Both the position numbers and the translations under genes were made by a program. Under the pieces are notes generated by a model. That model was not told the DNA's origin. It ran no database searches and saw nothing but the letters and a program-made list of their open reading frames with translations. Shown piece by piece: positions 10,261-20,455 of a DNA stretch of 64,000 nucleotides. This stretch comes from Brachypterus glaber (lineage: Eukaryota > Arthropoda > Insecta > Coleoptera > Kateretidae): NCBI GenBank assembly GCA_958510825.1, contig OY294049.1, positions 31,152,774-31,216,773 of the forward strand. The letters run 5' to 3'. Positions within the stretch are counted from its first letter, which is position 1; each line of letters starts with the position of its first letter.

Positions 10261-13200
10261 TCAATATTTTCCTCACAATTATAATTGTAGTACTATAGTA
10301 GGTATATAGGGGTTTTGAGGTCTAAGAAACAGAATTTGAATTTGTTTATCATCGAGTTAAAATAAAAACCCCTACCCCCCGGGGTAAAGTTTGAAAATTT
10401 GTATTATCAGATTTAGTTTAAACGAACCTAAAAACCCTAATAAATATTTTTACGCAAATAAAAAATGATTACCCCTAACCCCATGGATTTATAAAATTGT
10501 TATTATCAGATTTAGTTTAAGCGACCTTAAAAAGTCTAATATAATAATTGTCACGTAAATAATGAAAATATTTAAAAACTATCACGATATATTACACGGG
10601 GTAAAGTTAGAAATGTTTATCATCGGGTTAAAATAAATACACCCCCCGGAGTGAAGTTAGAAAATTGTTACTATCAGATTCAGTTTTTATGAATTTAAAA
10701 AGCCCAATATACAATTTTTTACGCAAATAAAGTAAATAATTAAAAATGATTACCCCCAACCCCGGGGTGAAGTTAGAAAATTGCTATTATCAGATTTAGT
10801 TTAAGCGACCTTAAAAACTTCAATATACCTAGTAATTTTCACGTAAACATTGTAAATATTTAAAAAGAATACGATTTATCCCCCGGGGATAAAGAATAAA
10901 GTTTATATCATCGGATTAAAATAAATACCCCTACCTCCCGGGGTGAAGTTGGAAAATTGTTACCTACTATCAGATTTAAATATTTACATGTTTTTCGTGA
11001 CAATTAGTAGGAGTTTTTTATTGGAGTATTCAAGATGGCTTAAACTGAATCTGTTATAACAATTTTTTAACTCCCTCCCCGGGGTTGGGGGTAATAATTT
11101 TTAAATATTTACTTTATTTGCGTAAAAATGGTATATTAGGGTTTTTACGCAAATAAAGTAAATATTTAAAAATGATTACCCCAACCCCGGGGGTGGAGTT
11201 AGACAAATTATATTATCAGATTCAGTTTAAGCGATCTTAAAAAGTCCAATACACCTACTAATTGTCACGTAAATAATGTAAATATTTAAATTTATTACGA
11301 TTTATCCCACGGGGTTAAAGTAAGAAAATGTTTATCATCGGGTAAAAATAAATGCTCCCCCCCCCAGGGTGAAGTTAGAAAATTATTAATATCAGATTCA
11401 GTTTAAACGAACTTAAAAACCCAATATGTAATTTTTTACGCAAAGAAAGTAAATATTTAAAAATGATTACCCCCAACCCCTGGGGTAGAGTTAGAAAATT
11501 TTTCTTATCAGATTCAGTTTAAGCGAACTTAAAAAGTCCAGTATACCCACTAATTTTCACGTAAACGTTGTAAATATTTAAAAATTATTAGGATTTATCC
11601 TCCGGGGGTAAATTTAGAAAAAGTTTATCATCGGGTTAAAATAAATACCCCTACACCCCGGGGTGAAGTTGGAAAATTGTTACCATCAGATTCAGTTTAA
11701 ACGAACTTAAAATCCCCAATATACCATTTTTTACGCAAATAAAGTAAATATTTAAAAATGATTACCCACAACCCCGGGGGTTGAGTTAGAAAATTGTTAT
11801 TATCGATTTAGTTTAAGCGACCTTAAAAACTTCAATATACTAATAACTTTCACGTAAACATTGTAAATATTTAAAAAAAATACGATTTATCCCCCAGGGG
11901 CAAAATTATAAAATTTATATCATCGGATTAAAATAAATACCCCTACCTCCCGGGGTGAAGTTGAAAAATTGTTACCTAATATCAGATTTAAATATTTACA
12001 TTATTTACGTGACAATTAGTAGGAGTTTTTTATTGGAGTTTTCAAGATCGCTTAAACTGAATCTAATATAACAATTTTCTAACTCCACCCCCGGGGTTGG
12101 GGGTAATAATTTTTAAATATTTACTTTATTTGCGTAAAAATGGTATATTGGGGTTTTTACGCAAATTAAGTAAATATTGAAAATTGTTATATTAGATTCA
12201 GTTTAAGCGATCTTAAAAAGTAAACATTGTAAATATTTAAAAATTATTAAGATTTATCCTCCGGAGGTAAAGTTAGAAAATGTTTATCATCGGGTTAAAA
12301 TAAATACCCCTACTCCCCGGGGTGAAGTTGAAAAATTATTACCATCAGATTCAGTTTAAACGAACTTAAAATCCTCAATATACCATTTTTTACGCAAATA
12401 AAGTAAATATTTAAAAATGATTACCCCAACCCCGGGGGTGGAGTTAGAAAAATTTTATTATCAGATTAAGTTTAAGCGATCTTAAAAAGTCCAGTATACC
12501 CACTAATTTAAACGTAAACATTGTAAATATTTAAAAAATTATTAGGATTTATCCTCCGGAGGTAAAGTTAGAAAATGTTTATCATCAGGTTAAAATAAAT
12601 ACCCCTAAACCCCGGGGTAAAGTAGGAAAATTGTTACCATTAGATACAGGTTAAACGAACTTAAAATCCCGAATATACCATTTTTTACGCAAATAAAGTA
12701 AATATTTAAAAATGATTACCCACAACCCCTGGGGTTGAGTTAGAAAATTGTTATTATCGATTCAGTTTAAGCGACATTAAAGACTTCAATATACCTACTA
12801 ATTTCCATGTAAACATTGTAAATATTTAAAAATGATTACGATTTATCCTCCGGGGGTAAAGTTATAAAATGTTTATCATCAGGTTAAAATAAATACCCCT
12901 ACCCCCCGAGGTGAAGTTGAAAAATTATTACTATCAGATTCAGTTTAAACGAACTTAAAATCCCCAATATACCATTTTTACGCAAATAAAGTAAATATTT
13001 AAAAATGATTACCCACAAAATAAAGTTAAAAATGATTACATCAACCCCGGGGGTTGAGTTAGAAAATCGTTATTATCGATTCAGTTTAAGCGACATTAAA
13101 GACTTCAATATACCTACTAATTTCCACGTAAACATTGTAAATATTTAAAAATGATTACGATTTATCCTCCGGGGGTAAAGTTATAAAATGTTTATCATCA

Positions 13201-16200
13201 GATTAAAATAAATACCCCTACCCCCCGAGGTGAAGTTGAAAAATTATTACCATCAGATTCAGTTTAAACGAACTTAAAATCCCCAATATACCATTTTTAC
13301 GCAAATAAAGTAAATATTTAAAAATTATTACCCACAACCCCTGGGGTTGAGTTAGAAAATTGTTATTATCGATTTAGTTTAAGCGACTTTAAAAACTTCA
13401 ATATACCTACTAATTGTCACGTAAACATTGTAAATATTTAAAAATTATTACGATTTATACCCCGGGCGTAAAGTTAGAAAATGTTTATCATCGGGTTAAA
13501 ATAAATACCTTACCCCCCCAAGTGAAGTTAGAAAATTTTTACTATCAGATTCAGTTTTTACGAACCTAAAAAGCCAATATACCATTTTTTATGCAAATAA
13601 AGTAAATATTTAAAAATGATTACCCACAACCCCGGTGTGAAGTTAGAAAATTGTTATTATCAGATTCAGTTTAAGCGAAATTAAAAAGTCCAGTATACCC
13701 ACTAATTGCCACGTAAACATTGTAAATATTTAAAAATTATTAGGATTTATCCTCCGGAGGTAAAGTTAGAAAATGTTTATCATCAGGTTAAAATAAATAC
13801 CCCTACCCCCCGGGGTGAAGTTGAAAAATTATTACCATCAGATTCAGTTTAAACGAACCTAAAATCCCCAATATAAATTTTTTTACGCAAATAAAGTAAA
13901 TATTTAAAAATGATTACCCACAACCCCGGGGGTTGAGTTAGAAAATTGTTATTATCGATTTAGTTTAAGCGACCTTAAAAACTTTAATAAACCTACTAAT
14001 TGTCACGTAAACATTTAAAAATTATTACGGTTATTACGATTTATTCCCCGGGCGTAAAGTTAAAAAATGTTTATCATCGGGTTAAAATAAATACCTCTAC
14101 CCCCCGAAGTGTGATTTCTACCCCGGGCGTAAAGTTAGAAAATGTTTATCATCGGGTTAAAATAAATACCTCTACCCCCCGAAGTGTGATTTCTACCCCG
14201 GGCGTAAAGTTAGAAAATGTTTATCATCGGGTTAAAATAAATACCTCTACCCCCCAAAGTGAAGTTAGAAATTTTTTACTATTAGATTCAGTTTTTACGA
14301 ACTTAAAAAGCCATTTTTTATGCAAATAAAGTAAATATTTAAAAATGATTACCCACAACCCCGGGGTGAAGTTAGAAAATTGTTATTATCAGATTCAGTT
14401 TAAGCGAACTTAAAAAGTCCTGTATACCCAATAATTTTCACGTAAACATTGTAAATATTTAAAAATTATTAGGATTTATCCTCCAGAGGTAAAGTTAGAA
14501 AATGTTTATCATCGGGTTAAAATAAATACCCCTACCCCCCGGGGTGAAGTTGGAAAATTGTTACCATCAGATTCACATTAAACGAACCTAAAATCCCCAA
14601 TATACCATTTTTTACGTAAATAAAGTTAAAAATGATTACCCCAACCCCGGGGGTTGAGTTAGAAAATTGTTATTATCGATTCAGTTTAAGCGACATTAAA
14701 AACTTCAATATAACTACTAATTGCCACGTAAACATTGTAAATATTTAAAAAATTATTACGATTTATACCCCGGGCGTAAAGTTAGAAAATGTTTATCCTC
14801 GGGTTAAAATAAATACCTCTACCCCCCGAAGTGAAGTTAGAAAGTTTTTACTATCAGATTCAGTTTTTACGAACTCAAAAAGCCCAATATACCATTTTTT
14901 ATGCAAATAAAGTAAATATTTAAAAATTATTACCTACAACCCTGGGGTGAAGTTAGAACATTGTTATTATCAGATTCAGTTTAAGCGAACTTAAAATCCC
15001 CAATATGCCATTTTTTACGTAAATAAAGTTAAAAATGATTACCCCCAACCCCGGGGATTGAGTTAGAAAATTGTTATTATCGATTCAGTTTAAGCGACAT
15101 TAAAAACTTCAATATACCTACTAATTGCCACGTAAACATTGTAAATATTTAAAAATTATTACGAATTATCCTACGGGGGTAAAGTTATAAAATGTTTATC
15201 ATCAGGTTAAAATAAATTCCCCTACCCCCCGGGGTGAAGTTGGAAAATTATTACCATCAGATTCAGTTCAAACGAACCTAAAATCCCCAATATAAAATTT
15301 TTTGCGCAAATAAAGTAAATATTTAAAAATGATTACCCACAACCCCGGGGGTTAAGTTAGAAAATTGTTATTATCGATTTAGTTTAAGCGACCTTAAAAA
15401 CTTCAATATACCTACTAATTGTCACGTAAACATTTAAAAATTATTATGGTTATTACGATTTATTCCCCGGGCGTAAAGTTAAAAAATGTTTATCTTCGGG
15501 TTAAAATAAATACCTCTACCCCCCGAAGTGTGATTTCTACCCCGGGCGTAAAGTTAGAAAATGTTTATCATCGGGTTAAAATAAATACCCCTACCCCCCA
15601 AAGTGAAGTTAGAAATTTTTTACTATCAGATTCAGTTTTTACGAACTTAAAAAGCCCAATATACCATTTTTTATGCAAATAAAGTAAATATTCAAAAATG
15701 ATTACCCACAACCCCGGGGTGAAGTTAGAAAATTGTTATTATCAGATTTACTAATTTTCACGTAAACATTGTAAATATTTAAAAATTATTAGGATTTATC
15801 CTCCAGATGTAAAGTTAGAAAATGTTTATCATCGGGTTAAAATAAATACCCCTACCACCCGGGGTGAAGTTGGAAAATTGTTACCATCAGATTCACATTA
15901 AACGAAATTAAAATCCCCAATATACCATTTTTTACGTAAATAAAGTTAAAAATGATTACCTCCAACCCCGGGGGTTGAGTTAGAAAATTGTTATTATCGA
16001 TTCAGTTTAAGCAACTTTAAAAACTTCAATATACCTACTAATTGTCACGTAAACATTGTAAATATTTAAAAATTATTACGATTTATACCCCAGGCGTAAA
16101 GTTAGAAAATGTTTATCATCGGGTTAAAATAAATACCTTATCCCCCGAAGTGAAATTAGAAAATTTTTACTATCAGATTCAGTTTTTACGAACTCAAAAA

Positions 16201-16950
16201 GCCCAATATACCATTTTTTATGCAAATAAAGTAAATATTTAAAAATGATTACCCACAACCCCGGGGGTTGAGTTAGAAAATTGTTATTATATATAAATTT
16301 TTTTACGCAAATAAAGTAAATATTTAAAAATGATTACCCACAACTCCGAGGGTTGAGTTAGAAAATTGTTATTGTCGATTTAGTTTAAGCGACCTTAATA
16401 TACCTAGTAATTGTCACGTAAACATTTAAAAATTATTACGATTTCTACGATTTATACCCCGGGCGTAAAGTTAAAAAATGTTTATCATCGGGTTAAAATA
16501 AATACCTCTACCCCCCGAAGTGTGATTTATACCCCGGGCGTAAAGTTAGAAAATGTTTATCATCGGGTTAAAATAAATACCTCTACCCCCCGAAGTGAAG
16601 TTAGAAATTTTTTACTATCAGATTCAGTTTTTACGAACTTAAAAAGCCCAATATATCATTTTTTATGCAAATAAAGTAAATATTTAAAAATGATTACTCC
16701 CAACCCCGGGGTGGAGTTAGAAAATTTTTATTATCAGATTCAGTTTAAGCACCTTAAAAATTTCAATATACCCACTAATTGTCACGTAAACGTTGTAAAT
16801 ATTAAAAAAAAAATACGATTTATCCCCCGGGGGTAAATTTTTATCATCGGGTTAAAATAAATATCACTACCCCCCGGGGTGAATTTATAAAAATTTTATA
16901 ATTAGATTCAGTTTAAACGAACGAAAACAGGCCAAACATGAGCATATCAT
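10260..16950 (+). repeat. Degenerate satellite, ~295-bp units with CCCCGGGG boxes
   Basis: The landmark ATCATCGGGTTAAAATAAATA recurs roughly every 290-300 bp (about 11330, 11628, 11921, 12287, 12584, 12876, 13197, 13487, 13780 and on to 16850). Each unit contains two related halves with GTGAAGTTAGAAAATTGTTA and TCAGATTCAGTTTAA, plus CCCCGGGG-type boxes. Local amplifications include a ~71-bp unit repeated about three times at 14030-14240, with similar doublets near 15450-15610 and 16440-16590. Inverted units occur near 10985-11140 and 11995-12145. Short open frames here only translate the repeat. Confidence 0.9.
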
Positions 16951-17063
16951 ATACCAAAAATTTATTTGGGTTATGATATTTAAGTGTTTCACATTTAAAG
17001 GTAATATCTTAAGCCGCTCAAAAGTTAAGGAGTGTGGACTTAATTAAGTCTAAAGACATGCAC

Positions 17064-17087
17064 TGTACGCACTGTACAGTGCGTACA
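17064..17087. repeat. Perfect 24-bp palindrome
   Basis: The sequence is self-complementary around ACTGTACAGT, with flanks TGTACGC and GCGTACA. It belongs to the local repeat unit and has variant forms in the other units. Confidence 0.9.
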
Positions 17088-17162
17088 AGCACGCACATGT
17101 CTGGAGTAGAATCACCCGTTAAAATTTCGGACCCTGTTTCACATTTAAAGTTAATACCTTAA

Positions 17163-17308
17163 TTAAGGCCTATCCAGAAGCTTGCATAAGAACATAAGAA
17201 TGCGATGCCGTGATTGGCTCACAAGATACATGGCGGCCCATCAAGTCAATCACTTCATCGCATTCTTATGTACTATGTTGTTATGCGACCCTGTGGATAT
17301 GCCCTTAA
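17163..17308. mobile_element. 146-bp MITE with TTAA ends, copy 1
   Basis: The ends TTAAGGCCTATCCA and TGGATATGCCCTTAA are inverted repeats. An inner stem pairs CATAAGAATGCGATG with CATCGCATTCTTATG. It interrupts a satellite motif that reads CTTAAGCC in uninserted units, which fits TTAA-targeted insertion (piggyBac-like). The assignment to a superfamily is inference. Confidence 0.7.
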
Positions 17309-17546
17309 GCCGCTTAAAAGTTAAGGAGGGCGGACCTAATTAAGTCCCAAGACACGCACTGTACAGTGCGCGCACGCACATGTCTAAAGTAGAATCACCC
17401 GTTTAAATTTCGACCCTATTTCAAATACACCGTGTATATACCAAAAAATTATTTGGGTTATAATATTTAAGTGTTTTACATTTAAACTTAATAACTTAAG
17501 CCGCTTAATAGTTAAGGGGCCCCCTTAAAGGGGGTCGGACTTAAGA

Positions 17547-17576
17547 CACGCACTGCACAGTACTGTGCAGTGCGTG
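17547..17576. repeat. Perfect 30-bp palindrome
   Basis: The segment is fully self-complementary with core GCACAGTACTGTGC. It is a variant of the GCACTGTACAGTGC palindrome in the other units, and the changes are symmetrical so pairing is kept. Confidence 0.9.
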
Positions 17577-18056
17577 CACGCACATGTCTAAAGTAGTATC
17601 ATCCCTTAAAATGTCTACCCTATTTCAAATACACCGTGTATATACCAAAAAATTATTTGGGTTATGATATTTAAGTGTTTAAAATTTAAAGTTAATATCT
17701 TAACCCGCTTAAAAGTTAAGGAGGGCGGACCTAATTAAGACTTAGGACACGCACTGTACATTTTAAAGCTAATTAAATTTTCTTTTTGGTCATATAATTT
17801 TTAACTTTTTAAAAAGGTGTTGAATTTGCATTGTTAAACTAAAAAATTCGATTCTGGAAATCTGTGCTTCCATTATTTAAAACAGATAAAATTTAAGCGT
17901 ATACGCTCTTTTACCTGATTGCCGCATTATGTGTTTTCCCCCAAAACCACTAAGCAGGGTGCCACATAACCTACAAAATTCGATCCATCGTTACGTACTC
18001 TAGAATCACCCGTTAAAATTTCGGACCCTGTTTCACATTTAAAGTTAATACCTTAA

Positions 18057-18202
18057 TTAAGGCCTATCCAGAAGCTTGCATAAGAACATAAGAATGCGAT
18101 GCCGTGATTGGCTTACAAGATACATGGCGGCCCATCAAGTCAATCACTTCATCGCATTCTTATGTACTATGTTGTTATGCGAGCCTGTGGATATGCCCTT
18201 AA
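18057..18202. mobile_element. 146-bp MITE with TTAA ends, copy 2
   Basis: It is nearly identical to the copy at 17163-17308 and sits in the same sequence context. It was therefore copied as part of the larger direct duplication rather than by an independent insertion. Confidence 0.7.
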
Positions 18203-18420
18203 GCTGCTTAAAAGTTAAGGAGGGCGGACCTAATTAAGTCCCAAGACACGCACTGTACAGTGCGTGCACGCACATGTCTAAAGTAGAATCACCCGTTTAA
18301 ATTTCGACCCTATTTCAAATACACCGTGTATATACCAAAAAATTATTTGGGTTATATATTTAAGTGTTTTACATTTAAACTTAATAACTTAAGCCGCTTA
18401 ATAGGTAAGGGGCCCCCTTA

Positions 18421-18620
18421 NNNNNNNNNNNNNNNNNNNNNNNNNNNNNNNNNNNNNNNNNNNNNNNNNNNNNNNNNNNNNNNNNNNNNNNNNNNNNNNN
18501 NNNNNNNNNNNNNNNNNNNNNNNNNNNNNNNNNNNNNNNNNNNNNNNNNNNNNNNNNNNNNNNNNNNNNNNNNNNNNNNNNNNNNNNNNNNNNNNNNNNN
18601 NNNNNNNNNNNNNNNNNNNN
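18421..18620. other. Assembly gap (200 N)
   Basis: Exactly 200 undetermined bases separate the satellite from the body of the errantivirus 5' LTR. By comparison with the complete LTR, 49 bases of the LTR start lie in the gap. The round length suggests an arbitrary gap size. Confidence 0.97.
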
Positions 18621-18643
18621 TATCTAAGCATTGTCTATTTTTC

Positions 18644-18651
18644 TATATAAG
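18644..18651 (+). promoter_or_regulatory. LTR TATA box
   Basis: TATATAAG is the best TATA match in the LTR. The same motif lies at 27059-27066 in the 3' LTR. An ACAGTTT motif about 30 bp downstream (near 18674) could be the initiator. The functional reading is inference. Confidence 0.6.
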
Positions 18652-18782
18652 CAAATTGCTCTCGTGCCAATAGAACAGTTTGAATCTAGCCATCATAGAG
18701 CACGTTACTCTGTCAGTTTATTTTAAAGTTGTAATTAAAGTTGTAATAACCAACCAAGTGACTTATTTACCTAAATCTACCA

Positions 18783-18809
18783 AATAAATAACTTTCTAAA
18801 CTAAATAAA
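18783..18809 (+). promoter_or_regulatory. LTR polyadenylation signals
   Basis: Two AATAAA hexamers (18783-18788 and 18804-18809) lie in the downstream half of the LTR. They are repeated at 27198-27203 and 27219-27224, where they would act on the full-length transcript. Confidence 0.55.
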
Positions 18810-18902
18810 AACCTGTTGACTTACAAGTTGGTAACTTATAACCTGGTGTCAGAAAAACCTTTTTAAAAACTTTGTCTGTGTGTCGAGGCATACAACATAA
18901 AT

Positions 18903-18920
18903 TGGTGTCAGAAGTGGGAT
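18903..18920 (+). promoter_or_regulatory. Primer binding site, tRNA-Leu type
   Basis: TGGTGTCAGAAGTGGGAT is the exact complement of a tRNA 3' end reading ATCCCACTTCTGACA plus CCA. That is the 3' end I recall for eukaryotic tRNA-Leu (CAA/UAA types). It starts five bases after the LTR end. A partial match (TGGTGTCAGAA) also sits inside the LTR near 18844. Confidence 0.85.
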
Positions 18921-19251
18921 ACATCCGAGTTAAAAGTGACATTTTGACGTGAGTTTCAACTCTTTACGGTGAAGAAGCCACATCACGCCTTTCTCCTTTC
19001 TCCTGATTGTTTGGTGAAGTGAAGGTCGACTGGAACGAGGACGCATAGCTATCCGACGACTTCCAACAGTGGATTAATTTACATCGCTAAACGTAATTTT
19101 GGTAAGTCAATTTTTCAAGTTTTTCTTTTGGTATAAGAAAGTTCTAATTCCAATTCCAATTCCTATTCAAATTGCATCAATAAACTGATATTCAAACTCG
19201 AAATAAGTCACGATAACTCAAAATAATATTACAAATTCAAAGTCTAATTCT

Positions 19252-19314
19252 AAATCTACAAACTCTCTTAAATCTACAAACTCTCTTAAATCTACAAACT
19301 CTCTTAAATCTACT
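19252..19314 (+). repeat. 18-bp tandem repeat in the gag leader
   Basis: The unit AAATCTACAAACTCTCTT is present three times (19252-19305), plus half a copy, directly before the gag start codon. The flanking leader is also built from simple AATTCAAA/AACTC-like words. Confidence 0.9.
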
Positions 19315-19322
19315 AAATCAAG

Positions 19323-20447
19323 ATGTCACAAGACAACTTAAACTTATATCAAGATTCAAAAGAATATCATCCTGGTGGTTCACAAAAACCACTTGATTCT
19401 CAAATTCAAGATACTAATCTTAATCAAACTCAATACACAGATGAAGAATCTGTTAACTCCGTTAGGAGGCAACCAATAGAATTACCATTAACAGTTCTAT
19501 TTAAATTTATACAGCCATTTGCAGGTGATCGATTACAGTTGAGTACTTTCATTCAAAATACCAATAGTGCATTTTCCTTAGCGACGGAAAATCAAACCGA
19601 TAGTCTATTTTTATATGTAGTATCACAAGTTTCTAATAATGTTGTTAATGAAATCGAAATGTCGGAGATTGATTCTTGGTATCAATTAAAAACTAAATTA
19701 AAACAATACTATGGACAATCAAAACATCCAGTTCAGGCTCACGAGGAACTGGAAACCATTAAGCAATTCGCTAACGAATCAATAACCGATTTTTTCAAAA
19801 GAATGGAAAAAGTAAAAAATTGTTGCATACAGTCAGAGGTCAATAGTTGTGAGTCTCCTGAAGACTTGCCCGGACTAAAAAGGGCAATTCAAAGGACTGC
19901 ACTGCGTCGTTTCATTATCCATTGCAAGCCTGAAATTAGCCAAATGCTAAGGGCACGCGAAATTAGTACCTTAAATGATGCTTACAATTTAGCTCTCCAA
20001 GAGGAAAAAATTATAAACTATACAAAAAATAAACCTCATTCAAGTTCTAATATTTATTGTAAAAACTGCAAAAGCGGTACACATTCAACTCAAAATTGTC
20101 GAAAATCCCGTGGTCCTTATAGGCCACCTCCTGCAGCTACAGCAGGGCACTCAAATACAAATCATAACTCTTATAACTCTTATAACTCTTATCAAAATCC
20201 TAACTCAGCTCAAAATACTAGTTATAATCAAAAATTTTGCAATTACTGCAAAAAGAATGGACATTTAATTAACGAATGTCGTAAGCGACAATTCAATAAT
20301 AATCAAAGAAATCTACAAAATCCAAGAGTAAACCATATAAATACAAATCAAACAAATTCTAATTCTTTAAACTCGCAAGTTCCGACTGCGTCCAATGCCC
20401 CACAGTCTCAAGGAACCAACTTAGCGGCATTTCCTTCAAACCAGTAA
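19323..20447 (+). CDS. gag: Gag polyprotein, errantivirus copy 1
   Basis: This 374-residue protein would form the capsid shell and package the RNA. Residues about 52-240 resemble the Ty3/gypsy capsid region (FIQPFAGDR and a helical NESITDFFKRMEKVKN segment). Two CCHC zinc knuckles of the form C-x2-C-x4-H-x4-C follow at 246-259 and 306-319, separated by a Pro/Asn/Tyr-rich linker, and the C-terminal tail is Asn/Gln-rich. The Gags of the well-known Drosophila errantiviruses generally lack such knuckles, so this copy differs from them. The ATG is the first after the leader repeats. The pol frame is in the -1 phase relative to gag and is open back to about 20363, which gives an 85-base overlap for possible frameshifting. 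No classical slippery heptamer was seen. Confidence 0.93.
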   Translation: MSQDNLNLYQDSKEYHPGGSQKPLDSQIQDTNLNQTQYTDEESVNSVRRQPIELPLTVLFKFIQPFAGDRLQLSTFIQNTNSAFSLATENQTDSLFLYVVSQVSNNVVNEIEMSEIDSWYQLKTKLKQYYGQSKHPVQAHEELETIKQFANESITDFFKRMEKVKNCCIQSEVNSCESPEDLPGLKRAIQRTALRRFIIHCKPEISQMLRAREISTLNDAYNLALQEEKIINYTKNKPHSSSNIYCKNCKSGTHSTQNCRKSRGPYRPPPAATAGHSNTNHNSYNSYNSYQNPNSAQNTSYNQKFCNYCKKNGHLINECRKRQFNNNQRNLQNPRVNHINTNQTNSNSLNSQVPTASNAPQSQGTNLAAFPSNQ

Positions 20448-20455
20448 CCTTAAAT

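Larger units (their letters stand above)
16950..18420. repeat. Repeat block with long perfect palindromes and a ~0.4-kb direct duplication
   Basis: Recurring pieces are ATACCAAAAAATTATTTGGG (about 16950, 17431, 17641, 18333), TTAAGGAGGGCGGACCTAAT, and a GCACTGTACAGTGC palindrome. The segment at about 17106-17530 recurs at about 18003-18420, carrying the same small TTAA-flanked element, and the second copy is cut by the assembly gap. The stretch 17760-18000 is not part of the repeat and shows nothing recognisable. Confidence 0.8.
18621..18897 (+). repeat. 5' LTR of errantivirus copy 1 (partial)
   Basis: It matches positions 27036-27312 of the 3' LTR without any visible difference or indel. 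The first 49 bases lie in the assembly gap. It ends GGCATACAACA, five bases before the primer binding site. Confidence 0.95.

Noticed and set aside
14000..16674. Four similar open frames with the repeated word STPGVKLENVYHRVKINT
   Set aside because: They translate the 71-bp and 295-bp satellite units. The frames end wherever the unit phase changes, and no start context or domain is present.
18326..18673. Open frame spanning the gap
   Set aside because: Most of it is undetermined sequence, so the frame is artificial.
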